Positions 1 to 8,812 of a stretch of DNA of 64,000 bases are shown piece by piece. Source of the DNA: Flavobacterium sp. Root420 (lineage in GTDB: Bacteria; Bacteroidota; Bacteroidia; Flavobacteriales; Flavobacteriaceae); the NCBI RefSeq assembly GCF_001427905.1, contig NZ_LMEF01000030.1:62001-126000 (forward strand), read 5' to 3'. A program made the translations under genes and the position numbers. A model generated the notes under the pieces. The model worked only from the letters and a program-made list of their open reading frames with translations, did not search any database and was not told where the DNA came from. The stretch's first letter is position 1; each line of letters opens with the position of its first letter.

Positions 1-2393
1 GTAGAAGTTTCGTTTCCGATTGTATTTCTGATTTGTGCAAAAGATGAACCTCCTAATTTGAAATCATCCTGAGACAAATTAATATAATAAATTGAATCTC
101 CGTTTTTCTGTAAAACAGGTTCAACTACTTTTCTAATATCAGTACAATTTCCACCAGCCGAAATAATAACTGTTCCCGGTGCGATTACTTCGTCGTTTGG
201 ATATTTTTGTTTCATCGAAAGTGAATCTTTTCCTGTCGGAATATTGATTCCCAATTCGATTGCAAATTCTGAACAACCTTCAACGGCAGCATACAAACGA
301 GCGTCTTCACCTTCGTTTTTACAAGCCCACATCCAATTAGCAGATAATGAAATTCCTTTTAAACCATCTTTAATTGGCGCCCAAACAATGTTTGATAACG
401 ATTCGGCAATAGCATTTCTGCTTCCTGCAACCGGATCAATCAAAGCTGCGATAGGAGCGTGGCCGATAGAAGTAGCGATTCCTTCTTTTCCTAAATAATC
501 CAGAGCCATAACCCCAACATTATTCAAAGGCAATTGCAAAGGTCCTGCACATTGTTGCTTGGCTACTTTTCCACCCACACAACGGTCAACTTTGTTAGTT
601 AACCAGTCTTTTGAGGCAACAGCTTCTAAGCATAAAACATCTTTTAAATATTTTTCAAAATGGGCGCCGTCGTAAGATACAGCAGCATATTTTCTGTCAA
701 TCGTTTTATCTGTCATAACCGTTTTTGGAGAACTTCCGAAGAAATCTTCCAAAGCGTAATCCATCGGTTTTGAACCATTTGATTTTGATTCGAAAGTAAA
801 ACGGTGGTCTCCCGTTACATCTCCAACCTGATACATTGGCGAACGCTCTCTGTCAGCGATTCTTTGCAAAATATCAATGTCTTTTTGACCAATAACCAAT
901 CCCATTCTTTCCTGAGACTCGTTACCGATAATTTCTTTTGCAGAAAGTGTTGGGTCTCCAACTGGTAATTTATCCAAATCGATCAAACCTCCGGTTTCTT
1001 CCACTAATTCCGAAAGACAGTTTAAGTGTCCTCCAGCTCCGTGATCGTGAATAGAAACAATTGGATTATTGTCGCTTTCTACTAAACCACGAATGGCATT
1101 AGCGGCACGTTTTTGCATTTCAGGGTTTGAACGCTGAATGGCATTTAATTCGATTCCTGAACCGAAAGCTCCAGTGTCAGCAGAAGAAACTGCAGCACCA
1201 CCCATTCCGATTCTATAATTTTCTCCACCTAAGATTACAATTTTATCGCCTTCTTGTGGTTTCTTTTTGATTGCCTGATCTAATTTTCCGTAACCAATTC
1301 CACCTGCCTGCATGATTACTTTGTCGTAACCAATTTTACGGTCGTTTTCCCCATGTTCGAAAGTTAAAACTGAACCTGTAATTAACGGCTGACCAAATTT
1401 ATTCCCGAAATCAGAAGCTCCGTTTGAAGCTTTGATCAAAATATCCATTGGAGTTTGGTATAACCATTTTCTTTCTTCAACAGCATTTTCCCATTTTCTG
1501 TCATCGTTTAGACGAGAGTATGAAGTCATATAAACCGCAGTTCCTGCCAATGGTAAAGAACCTTGCCCACCTGCTAAACGGTCACGAATTTCTCCTCCTG
1601 AACCTGTTGCAGCTCCATTGAAAGGCTCCACTGTTGTTGGGAAATTGTGTGTTTCTGCTTTTAAAGATAAAACCGAATCAAATTCTTTTATCTCGTAATA
1701 ATCAGGTTTGTCAGCTGTTTTTGGCGCAAATTGCTGCACTTTTGGTCCTTTTACAAAAGCAACGTTGTCTTTGTAAGCAGACACTATATCGTTCGGATTT
1801 TCCTGTGATGTTTTTTTGATTAATTTGAAAAGAGAAGTTTCTTTTTCTTTACCGTCAATAACAAAAGTCCCGTTGAAGATTTTGTGACGACAGTGCTCAG
1901 AATTTGCCTGAGAGAAAGCAAAGATTTCAGAGTCAGTTAACTTTCTTCCTAATTTTACAGCAAGATTATCTAAGTAATCTACTTCTTCCTGGCTTAAAGC
2001 CAAACCTTCTACTTTATTGTACGTTGCAATATCATCGATTTCCAGAATAGGTTCCGGTTGTACGTTGATAGTGAAAATTTCCTGATCTAATTGATTGAAT
2101 TTTTGAAAAAGCATCGGATCAAAATCTGTGAAATCAGCCGTTGCTGGATGAAATTCTTCAATTCTGATGATGCCCGGAATACCCATATTCTGAGTAATTT
2201 CTACAGCATTTGTACTCCAGGGTGTGATCATTGTGGCACGGGGACCAACAAAAAAATCCGACAGTGCGGATTTCTCGATCTTATTGGAGTTGGCAAAAAG
2301 CCAGTTTAATTTTGAAATGTCTTGAGCCGAAATTTCGTTTTGCGTTTGTACCGCGAAAACAGTTTTGCTTTGGTTTTCAAAGAAATGGATCAT
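1..2393 (-). CDS. purL: Phosphoribosylformylglycinamidine synthase, N-terminal part (runs off window)
   Basis: This is the large, single-chain FGAM synthase of purine biosynthesis, which converts FGAR, glutamine and ATP into FGAM. It reads open from the ATG at 2393 down to base 1, about 797 codons. The family is usually about 1200-1300 residues, so the C-terminal glutaminase domain lies outside the window. Visible signatures are SQANSEHCRHKIFNG, KAETHNFPTTVEPFNGAATG, GGEIRDRLAGGQGS, the glycine-rich GGENYRIGMGGAA and SIHDHGAGGHLNCLSE, and a second ATPase-like half with NIPTGKDSLSMKQKYP. The start is supported by a good Bacteroidetes promoter 31 nt upstream. It is cytoplasmic. There is no stop or frameshift in the visible part. 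Confidence 0.97.
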   Translation of the reverse strand, partial: MIHFFENQSKTVFAVQTQNEISAQDISKLNWLFANSNKIEKSALSDFFVGPRATMITPWSTNAVEITQNMGIPGIIRIEEFHPATADFTDFDPMLFQKFNQLDQEIFTINVQPEPILEIDDIATYNKVEGLALSQEEVDYLDNLAVKLGRKLTDSEIFAFSQANSEHCRHKIFNGTFVIDGKEKETSLFKLIKKTSQENPNDIVSAYKDNVAFVKGPKVQQFAPKTADKPDYYEIKEFDSVLSLKAETHNFPTTVEPFNGAATGSGGEIRDRLAGGQGSLPLAGTAVYMTSYSRLNDDRKWENAVEERKWLYQTPMDILIKASNGASDFGNKFGQPLITGSVLTFEHGENDRKIGYDKVIMQAGGIGYGKLDQAIKKKPQEGDKIVILGGENYRIGMGGAAVSSADTGAFGSGIELNAIQRSNPEMQKRAANAIRGLVESDNNPIVSIHDHGAGGHLNCLSELVEETGGLIDLDKLPVGDPTLSAKEIIGNESQERMGLVIGQKDIDILQRIADRERSPMYQVGDVTGDHRFTFESKSNGSKPMDYALEDFFGSSPKTVMTDKTIDRKYAAVSYDGAHFEKYLKDVLCLEAVASKDWLTNKVDRCVGGKVAKQQCAGPLQLPLNNVGVMALDYLGKEGIATSIGHAPIAALIDPVAGSRNAIAESLSNIVWAPIKDGLKGISLSANWMWACKNEGEDARLYAAVEGCSEFAIELGINIPTGKDSLSMKQKYPNDEVIAPGTVIISAGGNCTDIRKVVEPVLQKNGDSIYYINLSQDDFKLGGSSFAQIRNTIGNETS

Positions 2394-2423
2394 TGTGATG
2401 TGTAGTTTGTTGTATTGAAGATG

Positions 2424-2455
2424 CAAATTTAGTGTAAATAAATAGTAAGCGCAAA
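2424..2455 (-). promoter_or_regulatory. Predicted promoter of purL
   Basis: On the minus strand a TTTG (2455-2452) lies 20 nt before TAAATTTG (2431-2424). This fits the Bacteroidetes housekeeping consensus TTTG / TAnnTTTG. It would give a leader of about 25 nt before the purL ATG. Prediction from sequence only. Confidence 0.6.
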
Positions 2456-2540
2456 TTTGAAAACAAACTCTTTTGAAAAAAGTCAGACGCTTTTTAAACC
2501 ATATAAGTGATATAAGTTCATTTTAGAGGATTGGGAAAAG

Positions 2541-2576
2541 AATCTCGCAAAGTCGCAGAGTCGCAAAGTTTTATTT
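2541..2576. repeat. Intergenic direct repeat, copy 1 (CGCAAAG/CGCAGAG words)
   Basis: A 36-bp unit of the degenerate word CGCAAAG/TCGCAGAG repeated every 7-8 bp. Positions 4784-4819 carry the same unit in the same orientation with one mismatch. The two copies flank the secreted endonuclease gene. Confidence 0.8.
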
Positions 2577-2686
2577 CACGCAGATTTTAAAAAGATTTAA
2601 GCAGATGCTTGCAGATAATTTATTACATCTGATTTTAAAAATTAAATCTATTCAAATCTGCTTAAATCTGCAGAATCTGCGTGAAA
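2575..2686. repeat. Intergenic inverted repeat (CACGCAGATTT...AAATCTGCGTG type)
   Basis: The left arm (2575-2606) and right arm (2656-2686) are imperfect reverse complements, each built of repeated AATCTGC/GCAGATTT words, with a spacer of about 50 nt. Together with 2541-2576 and the terminator it fills most of the 368-nt gap between purL and the endonuclease gene. No gene is seen in that gap. Confidence 0.75.
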
Positions 2687-2710
2687 AATAATTTTAAAAC
2701 TTTAGTAAAC

Positions 2711-2740
2711 AAAAAAAAGCGGCAATTTGCCGCTTTTAAA
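2711..2740. terminator. Rho-independent terminator of the endonuclease gene
   Basis: A perfect 10-bp stem (2715-2724 with 2728-2737) has a 3-nt loop and is flanked by an A-run on the left and Ts on the right. On the minus strand it sits about 25 nt after the stop codon of the gene at 2762 and ends in a run of eight Ts. Confidence 0.85.
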
Positions 2741-2761
2741 TGAAGTAAGATGTGGTTTTAA

Positions 2762-4609
2762 TTATTTGATTATTATGTTTTTAATAGTCGTTTTTGAGTC
2801 TTTTGTAATTTTTACTAAATAAATTCCCTTAGCAAGATGACTTACTGAAATTGCAGGATCTGTGCTATTTTCTTTTTCGAAAACTTTTTGTCCGGCAAAG
2901 GAGATAATTTCAATAGAGTAAGGTTCATCTAGAGTAGAAAAGCCAACATAGAAATTTCCGTCTGAAGGGTTTGGATAAAGTACGATTTCATCTGAAAGTT
3001 GAACAATTTCTTCCTCTTCAACAGGCTGTGCCATTTTGCTTGCCAGATTATTACAAGTATCTGTGGTGTACGAATCCCATTGCGAACTTAAATTAAATGT
3101 TGTTGATGGAGAAGTCACAGTCGATTTTCTTCTTAAAGTCACATCAATCGCAAAATTGGCTGTTCCGCCATTAAAAGTCCCGATGATGTCGATTAGAATT
3201 CCGTTTTTGAATAAACCTAAGGCATCATTTCCATTAAACATTAATTCTGTTCCTGAAGTTGAAATATTGGCTGAACTTGTCGAAAAGCAACTTGATGAAA
3301 TTGAACTGTTTACAATTACGAATTTACTTCCCGTAGTTAAAGTTCCGCTCAGTGCTAAACCAGTACTCCACGAACCTGCGCCATTGGTTTGTTTTTTAAT
3401 GGTATATGCCGATAAGCTTACTGAGCTTCCTGTATTGTTAGCAATTTCAAGGGCTTTATTGTTGCTTGAACCTTCAATATATTCAGAGAAAAGTAAATCG
3501 GTTGCTGTTCCGGTTCCGCTGCTGTTGGTTGTTACTGCAATTGTGTTGCTGGAAGCGGAAGTATTTCCGGCAGCATCTTTTGCTTTTACATAGATGGAAT
3601 AACTTGTTGAAGCAGTTAAACCGGTTATTGTTGCTGTTACTCCTGAAACGGTTGTTTTTAAAACACTGTTTGCATAAACATCATAACCCGTAACACCAAC
3701 ATTATCTGTAGAGCCAGTCCAGGCAACTGTGATTGAAGTTGCAGTTTTTGATGTAGAAGCCAAACTCGTTGGCGTAGTTGGCGCCTGAGTATCTCCGGAA
3801 GGCGTACCACCCCAAATTTGATTCACATATTCCGGATGATCGATATATGGGTTTCTGTTATTTTGACGTGCATAAATAGCATTGTTTCGGGCAATTTCCC
3901 TTGCACTTACAGGATCTTGTGTATTCCATGCCAAAAGAACGTTTAAGAATGCCGTAGTAAACACTTTGTTACCTGAACCATCAAACATAGGATAAGAGTA
4001 TCCTGCAACAGTATTTTCATAACGGGTGGCAAAATAAAAATACATTCTGGCAATATCACCTTTAAAATCATTTACAGGTTCAAAAACAGTTCCGGAATAG
4101 CCTGATACAGAACTTGATCCCAATTTACTTCCGTTTTGCGAAGTATAAGTTGCTGAACTCACCGTTCCATGCGGATAGTTGGAACGTATTCCGTTTACTT
4201 TTCCATCTGTTGGCGTAATAAAATGAGCATCGGCAACCATTGGAGATTGCTCATTAAAAACCGATTGCGGAATAATATGTTCTCTGTTGTAACAATCCCC
4301 TTCAACAGAATAGCTTCCGCATCGTTGGGTAGTTCCTGTACTGTAATTGTAAGGGTCTGTTCCGGAAGGATTTTCAGAATACATGTCTAAAACAGTTCCG
4401 TCATTTTCATAAAAATTATCAACGTCAGATGTTTGATAGGTTGTGTACAAACCGGCATATCCATTATCAGTATGACCCTTAATAATGTTGTACAATTGTG
4501 TTTTTAAGGTATAACCTGTTCCGGTTGCAGTGTTGTAATAACCACTTGGAATTTGGGCAAAACTTGCTGTAATAACGAGTAATAAGAAAAAAGAGTAGAA
4601 TTTCTTCAT
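2762..4609 (-). CDS. Secreted endonuclease I family nuclease with FnIII, lamin-tail and T9SS sorting domains
   Basis: A 615-residue exported nuclease. Residues 1-19 are a Sec signal peptide (MKKFYSFFLLLVITASFAQ). Residues about 20-270 match the endonuclease I family (periplasmic/extracellular DNase), with the core motif RCGSYSVEGDCYNREHIIPQ carrying the catalytic His111 and the later DAHFITPTDGKVNGIRSNYP. Residues about 275-362 are a fibronectin type III domain. Residues about 370-480 resemble a lamin-tail domain. Residues about 540-615 are a T9SS C-terminal sorting domain (LYPNPSDGNFYV ... KGIYLVKI). It probably degrades extracellular DNA or RNA for nutrients or biofilm turnover. Monocistronic, with its own terminator. 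The domain order is typical of Flavobacterium secreted nucleases; the substrate is inferred. Confidence 0.93.
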   Translation of the reverse strand: MKKFYSFFLLLVITASFAQIPSGYYNTATGTGYTLKTQLYNIIKGHTDNGYAGLYTTYQTSDVDNFYENDGTVLDMYSENPSGTDPYNYSTGTTQRCGSYSVEGDCYNREHIIPQSVFNEQSPMVADAHFITPTDGKVNGIRSNYPHGTVSSATYTSQNGSKLGSSSVSGYSGTVFEPVNDFKGDIARMYFYFATRYENTVAGYSYPMFDGSGNKVFTTAFLNVLLAWNTQDPVSAREIARNNAIYARQNNRNPYIDHPEYVNQIWGGTPSGDTQAPTTPTSLASTSKTATSITVAWTGSTDNVGVTGYDVYANSVLKTTVSGVTATITGLTASTSYSIYVKAKDAAGNTSASSNTIAVTTNSSGTGTATDLLFSEYIEGSSNNKALEIANNTGSSVSLSAYTIKKQTNGAGSWSTGLALSGTLTTGSKFVIVNSSISSSCFSTSSANISTSGTELMFNGNDALGLFKNGILIDIIGTFNGGTANFAIDVTLRRKSTVTSPSTTFNLSSQWDSYTTDTCNNLASKMAQPVEEEEIVQLSDEIVLYPNPSDGNFYVGFSTLDEPYSIEIISFAGQKVFEKENSTDPAISVSHLAKGIYLVKITKDSKTTIKNIIIK

Positions 4610-4750
4610 AAAAAATAGTTTTAGATTTGGTTGATAACAAATTGATTCTAAGAATCTTAATTGTTTGTTGAATCAAATTTACTATTTTTAAGAATACGCT
4701 GAGTTAAGGAATGTTTATTTTTAGATATATTTTCTTACTGGTTTGGTTTT

Positions 4751-4819
4751 GGGCACGAAGGTACTAGGGCACGAAGTTTTTTTAATCTCGCAAAGGCGCA
4801 GAGTCGCAAAGTTTTATTT
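4751..4819. repeat. Intergenic repeat block, including direct repeat copy 2
   Basis: 4751-4776 contains GGGCACGAAG twice, separated by 6 nt. 4784-4819 is the second copy of the 36-bp unit at 2541-2576 (one mismatch, same orientation). No coding potential is seen in 4610-4813. Confidence 0.75.
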
Positions 4820-5410
4820 TATTGAAGTTATTTTATTAATTGCTTTTTTGTATTCTTTATCGAAATTATGACCATGATCATCTACTATTTTAATCCCATA
4901 ATCATAGATATGATTCTTCTTTATTTTATAGAATGACACCCAATCTTGACCAGAAACCACATATCCTTGGATGATATTATATTTTGCTTTATACATTGGA
5001 TTTTTTATTTCCTCAAAGCCAATTACTCTTATAAAATTATTTTTTTTAGGATTATATAAATATAGATTATAAGTCCAGTTACTTCGTACATCAGAAATAT
5101 TTTGAACTAAAATATCTTTTATTTTATCATTATTGAAGTCTTTAAATTCTATTTTTTGAGTGCTGCTAAAAATAGAGTCCTTGACTAAAACTGAATTTTT
5201 ATTGTTTAATTTTTGATTAATGATTAGAATTGAATTTTTTTCGCCTTCATAACCGTCTTTTTCAGTCTCAAAGTTTACTAATTTTATTGTAATTCCCTTG
5301 TCTTTATAAATAGAATCACATTTGATTACCGTTGTATTCTTTTGAGCAAATGAAGTACTATAGATCACGAGAAAAATTATAGATAAAATTGTTGATTTCA
5401 TAGAGTCCAA
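4814..5410 (-). CDS. Exported hypothetical protein, VCBS/FG-GAP-like
   Basis: A 198-residue protein with a Sec signal peptide ending near residue 22 (FLVIYSTSFAQ). I do not recognise a specific family. The middle contains FKDFNNDKIKDILVQN, the D-x-N-x-D-x-x-x-D pattern of a calcium-binding FG-GAP/VCBS-like loop, and the rest is predicted beta-rich, as in XAC2610-type proteins. The likely location is periplasm or cell surface. It ends 18 nt upstream (in gene order, 3' side) of the next minus-strand gene. The C-terminal codons overlap the end of the repeat block at 4784-4819, so its stop lies in repeat sequence. Function unknown. Confidence 0.7.
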   Translation of the reverse strand: MDSMKSTILSIIFLVIYSTSFAQKNTTVIKCDSIYKDKGITIKLVNFETEKDGYEGEKNSILIINQKLNNKNSVLVKDSIFSSTQKIEFKDFNNDKIKDILVQNISDVRSNWTYNLYLYNPKKNNFIRVIGFEEIKNPMYKAKYNIIQGYVVSGQDWVSFYKIKKNHIYDYGIKIVDDHGHNFDKEYKKAINKITSIK

Positions 5411-5428
5411 TTGTATTTTAAACTTTAA

Positions 5429-6943
5429 CTATTTAGGGAATTCTTTGTTCTGATAAGCACCCAAATCCGGAGGAGAAGTTCTCGTTACTCCAATAATATC
5501 CAACGGAATTATATACGCCTGATTTCCTTTCGCGAAAGCGGAAGAAGTATTATCAATATTGAATTTATTCTGAGAAACATTATAAAACTTCGGATTTTCA
5601 TTTAAAATGATCTGATTGTAATGAACAGCGTCCGTTTTAAATTGATAATCCGGATTTGTGGTAGAACCATTGAATTTCAGCAAACAATTATTCAATTGAT
5701 AAACAAAAGCAGCATTGGTATTTTTATTCAGATTGAATTCATTGGTATTAGAACCATAAATGATACAGTTATTAAAAGTTGCCTGAGTCAGCGGATTTGT
5801 TTCGGGAGTTGCACCGCTTAAACTATTGCTAATGTTTACCGCGAAGTGCGAACTGTTTTGCCAGTTGTTGTTAAAAGTACAATGTGTGAAACTGTAATTT
5901 CCGCCGTAAACACAGGATAAACTTGCTAAACCTGCATAATTAATTACGATGTTCTCACCGTTAATTCGGGCGTTTTGAGCCAGAATTCCATATTCGACAC
6001 AGTTGTAAATCTGTGTATTTTTAATCGAAACAGTAGTTGCGTCCTGATTTTTGAAAGACAAACCAACTACAGCATTTTTAAGTGTCAAATGATTTATCGA
6101 ATGATTTGTACTACCGTCAGCGAGTATCACCGAATTCCATTGTCCTGGAATAGCATCATAAAGCGATTCTAATCGATCACCTTCAAAAATGACTTCTTTT
6201 TCGAGTTTTTCGGTTGTTGATGTAGTTCCATTTACATGTAAGGAAGCTTTTTTGTCTACAAATAATCCCGAATTGTTGTGAAAATAAACACGCGCTCCGG
6301 CTTCAAAAGAGACTGTTTTGTTTTCAGGGACTCCAGCATATCCGTAAATTACGTAAGGTTTCTGATTGGTAAAAAGTAATTCATTTCCGTTTATGGGATC
6401 ATTTTCATCCAAATAAAAACCATCAACATCTTTGCCATCAATTTTGATTTTTTCCTTAGTTCCATCCGGATTTTGTTTCGGATATAAAAAAACAGCATCC
6501 TGAATCAAAGTCACTAAAGCTACTTGTTGCAGATTTGCACCGCTGGCAAACTGAATTTCATCGGTATATAAAAAATCGGTTGGATTGGCATCTGTAATAT
6601 CTGCAGTGGTTTCTACAAAAATGTACAAACTGTCTTTGGCTAAAAGAGTAACATTATTGAAGATTTTTCCGTTGTTACCGGTCATTCCGTCAACGGTCAT
6701 TCGGTATTTAGAATTCAGTCCTTTTTTGAGTTGAATAATCGGAATTGAAATGTCATTTTTACTTTTATTGTACACTTTCAGCTGATAAGTGCTTGAGCCA
6801 ATGTTTTTAAAAACAGTGTCCAGGTAAACAGTGTCTTTTGAAAACTTTAAATCTCCTGTGCTTGCAACAGTATCAAAATCAGTTCGACAGGAACTGAAAA
6901 CCAGAATTAGACCGAGAATGAAGAGTGCAAAATAGTGACGCAT
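5429..6943 (-). CDS. Lipoprotein with right-handed beta-helix domain
   Basis: I place the start at the ATG at 6943, giving 504 residues. A GTG eight codons earlier lies inside the neighbouring repeat. From the ATG the protein begins MRHYFALFILGLILVFSSC, a lipoprotein signal peptide with lipobox FSSC. Residues about 20-160 look like a beta-sandwich (DLKFSKDTVYLDTVFKNIGS, related to DUF1573-like modules). Residues about 200-480 have the repeating I/V-x-N-x-x-I rhythm of a right-handed parallel beta-helix, including NHLTLKNAVVGLSFKNQDA and YSFTHCTFNNNWQN. Such proteins are common in Bacteroidetes outer membranes and may bind or cleave polysaccharide, but no catalytic residues are clear. Function not assigned. 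Confidence 0.8.
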   Translation of the reverse strand: MRHYFALFILGLILVFSSCRTDFDTVASTGDLKFSKDTVYLDTVFKNIGSSTYQLKVYNKSKNDISIPIIQLKKGLNSKYRMTVDGMTGNNGKIFNNVTLLAKDSLYIFVETTADITDANPTDFLYTDEIQFASGANLQQVALVTLIQDAVFLYPKQNPDGTKEKIKIDGKDVDGFYLDENDPINGNELLFTNQKPYVIYGYAGVPENKTVSFEAGARVYFHNNSGLFVDKKASLHVNGTTSTTEKLEKEVIFEGDRLESLYDAIPGQWNSVILADGSTNHSINHLTLKNAVVGLSFKNQDATTVSIKNTQIYNCVEYGILAQNARINGENIVINYAGLASLSCVYGGNYSFTHCTFNNNWQNSSHFAVNISNSLSGATPETNPLTQATFNNCIIYGSNTNEFNLNKNTNAAFVYQLNNCLLKFNGSTTNPDYQFKTDAVHYNQIILNENPKFYNVSQNKFNIDNTSSAFAKGNQAYIIPLDIIGVTRTSPPDLGAYQNKEFPK

Positions 6944-6958
6944 TTGAATTGGGTTATT

Positions 6959-7077
6959 TTTTGCCACAGATTTTACAGATTTAAATGATTTTTTCCATTC
7001 TTAGTGAATAAATTTAATCTATGTGAATCCGTGACCCGAGCGACAGCGAACGGGCGAAGCAAATCTGTGGCAAATAT
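6959..7077. repeat. Inverted repeat of the TTTGCCACAGATTT type with GC-rich core
   Basis: TTTGCCACAGATTT (6960-6973) faces AAATCTGTGGCAAA (7061-7074) as a perfect 14-bp inverted repeat with an 87-nt spacer. The spacer holds a locally GC-rich stretch (7031-7060) with CCCG...CGGG. Similar arms occur at 19925-19987 and 28996-29071. Confidence 0.85.
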
Positions 7078-7202
7078 TTTTATTGCTTTGTAAAAATAGC
7101 AAAAAACGGACAGGTTCATAAATGATTTTTAATATTAGAATTGGATTTTCTAATTTGTATCTCATCTTTTCTTTATTTTTACGATTTTAAAGCCCATTCT
7201 AA

Positions 7203-7634
7203 ATGAATTATACCAAAGAGCAAATATTAGAGCGTTGCAATCAGTTTTCTAAAAACACTTTGATGGAAACGCTGAAAATTGAATACATCGATGCTGGCGA
7301 AGATTTTTTAACTGCAAAAATGCCTGTAAATCCAAGTGTTCATCAACCAATGGGATTACTGCACGGCGGAGCTTCAGTGGCTTTGGCTGAAAGTGTAGGC
7401 AGCGCAGCATCATTCTTTTTTATCGATACAAAAGAACAGGAAGTTCGCGGAATAGAAATTTCGGCCAATCACTTAAAAAGTATTCGTGAAGGCTGGGTTT
7501 TTGGAACAGCGAGAATCATTCATAAAGGAAGAAGTATTCATCTTTGGGAAATTAAAATTACCGATGAAGTAGGAAATCTGATTTCGCTTTGCAAACTGAC
7601 TAATATGGTTTTGGATAAAAAGAAAACCGAATAA
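7203..7634 (+). CDS. Hotdog-fold acyl-CoA thioesterase (PaaI/MenI type)
   Basis: A 143-residue single-domain hotdog thioesterase. The motif HQPMGLLHGGASVALAESVGS is the family's active-site segment, with HGG and the following acidic Glu. The stop is 4 nt before the start of the isochorismate synthase gene, so the two are very probably one operon. That neighbour suggests the substrate is 1,4-dihydroxy-2-naphthoyl-CoA, hydrolysed in menaquinone synthesis (MenI role). The fold and the thioesterase call come from the sequence; the substrate is inferred from context, and a general PaaI-like acyl-CoA thioesterase is the alternative. Cytoplasmic. Confidence 0.88.
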   Translation: MNYTKEQILERCNQFSKNTLMETLKIEYIDAGEDFLTAKMPVNPSVHQPMGLLHGGASVALAESVGSAASFFFIDTKEQEVRGIEISANHLKSIREGWVFGTARIIHKGRSIHLWEIKITDEVGNLISLCKLTNMVLDKKKTE

Positions 7635-7638
7635 AAAT

Positions 7639-8721
7639 ATGAACGACTTTTTCTCCACTATAAGAAAACATCAAGAGCAAAAATTGCCTTTTGTGATCTA
7701 CTCTAAACCCAATTCTTCAAGTATTTTTGCGCTGTTGCAGCAGGATGATACCTTATACAAAGTCACAGATTATAGTGAGAAAGGTTTTGTTTTTGCTTCT
7801 TTTGATGAAAAACAGCTGATATTAATTCCTGAAAAAGAATCGAAAATTATAAGCGCTGAACAAACAGCAGTTAATTTTGATTTTAACAAAATCGAGGACG
7901 CCAATTTTGATGCAGAAGCAAAAACGCAATATGAAGATTTGGTCGAAAAAGGAATTCAGGCAATTAAGAATGAAGAATTCAAAAAAGTAGTTTTGTCAAG
8001 AAACGAAACTGTTGATTTGACTGATTTCGATTTCATCGTCACTTTTAAACGTTTGATTCATTTATATCCATCGACTTTTACGTATTGTTTTTCACATCCC
8101 GAAATTGGATTCTGGATGGGAGCAACACCGGAGCAATTATTAAAAGCGAGCGGAAGTGCTTTTGAAACAACGGCATTGGCGGGAACTCAAAAAGCCAATT
8201 TGGAAGAAGAAATTTCCTGGCAGCAAAAAGAAAAAGACGAACAGCAATATGTAACCGATTTTATTATAAAAAGATTGCATGAAGTGGCTTCGGCTGTAAA
8301 CGTTACCGAACCTTACAGTATTAAGGCTGGATCAATCTGGCATATTAAAACTGATATTTCGGGTGTTTTAAAGGAGAATTCAACTTTAGAAGAAGTTATC
8401 GATACGTTGCATCCAACACCGGCAGTTTGTGGTTTGCCAAAGAAAAAAGCAAAAGCATTTATCCTTGAAAATGAAAACTACGACAGAACTTTTTACACCG
8501 GTTTTCTGGGCGAATTAAACAGCAGTTTTGCTCATAAAGCATCAAGTTCTGATTTATTTGTAAATTTACGCAGCATGCAAATTAAGGACAATAAAGCCAT
8601 TTTGTACATAGGTTGTGGCATTACCAAAGAAAGTATTCCGGAAAAAGAATGGGAGGAAAGCGTCAACAAATCGATGACAATGAAAAGAGTTTTGAATATA
8701 AAAAAGAATAGTAGCTGTTAA
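7639..8721 (+). CDS. menF: Isochorismate synthase (chorismate-binding enzyme)
   Basis: A 360-residue member of the chorismate-utilising family. The C-terminal chorismate-binding domain (about residues 100-355) shows KKVVLSRNE, GFWMGATPEQLL, FETTALAGTQ, HIKTDISGVL, LHPTPAVCGLPK, NYDRTFYTGFLGE and LYIGCGITKESIPEKEWEE. It converts chorismate to isochorismate, the first committed step to menaquinone, the usual respiratory quinone of Flavobacteria; isochorismate for a siderophore is less likely because no NRPS genes are nearby. It is the second gene of an operon with the thioesterase. The length fits short MenF/EntC proteins. Confidence 0.9.
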   Translation: MNDFFSTIRKHQEQKLPFVIYSKPNSSSIFALLQQDDTLYKVTDYSEKGFVFASFDEKQLILIPEKESKIISAEQTAVNFDFNKIEDANFDAEAKTQYEDLVEKGIQAIKNEEFKKVVLSRNETVDLTDFDFIVTFKRLIHLYPSTFTYCFSHPEIGFWMGATPEQLLKASGSAFETTALAGTQKANLEEEISWQQKEKDEQQYVTDFIIKRLHEVASAVNVTEPYSIKAGSIWHIKTDISGVLKENSTLEEVIDTLHPTPAVCGLPKKKAKAFILENENYDRTFYTGFLGELNSSFAHKASSSDLFVNLRSMQIKDNKAILYIGCGITKESIPEKEWEESVNKSMTMKRVLNIKKNSSC

Positions 8722-8725
8722 AAAT

Positions 8726-8802
8726 GTTTCAAGTTTCAGGTTTCAGGTTTCAAGTTGTTGGAGCGTAAAAAAACCTGAAACTTGAAACTTGAAACTTGAA
8801 AC
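8726..8802. repeat. Period-7 inverted repeat (TTTCAAG/TTTCAGG words)
   Basis: The left arm (8726-8756) is TTTCAAG/TTTCAGG repeated every 7 bp; the right arm (8772-8802) is the near reverse complement (CTTGAAA/CCTGAAA). The spacer is 15 nt. It would form a hairpin of about 30 bp that ends 10 nt before the bshB1 start codon. Related single or paired arms occur at 27049-27119 and 30231-30250. Confidence 0.9.
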
Positions 8803-8812
8803 AAAAAAAGCA

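Noticed and set aside
3036..3593. Open frame on the plus strand inside the secreted nuclease gene
   Set aside because: It lies antisense to a well-supported T9SS nuclease, its product is low-complexity, and no promoter or family match is seen.
8726..8802. CRISPR-like array
   Set aside because: The units are 7 bp, not 23-47 bp, there are no unique spacers and no cas genes.
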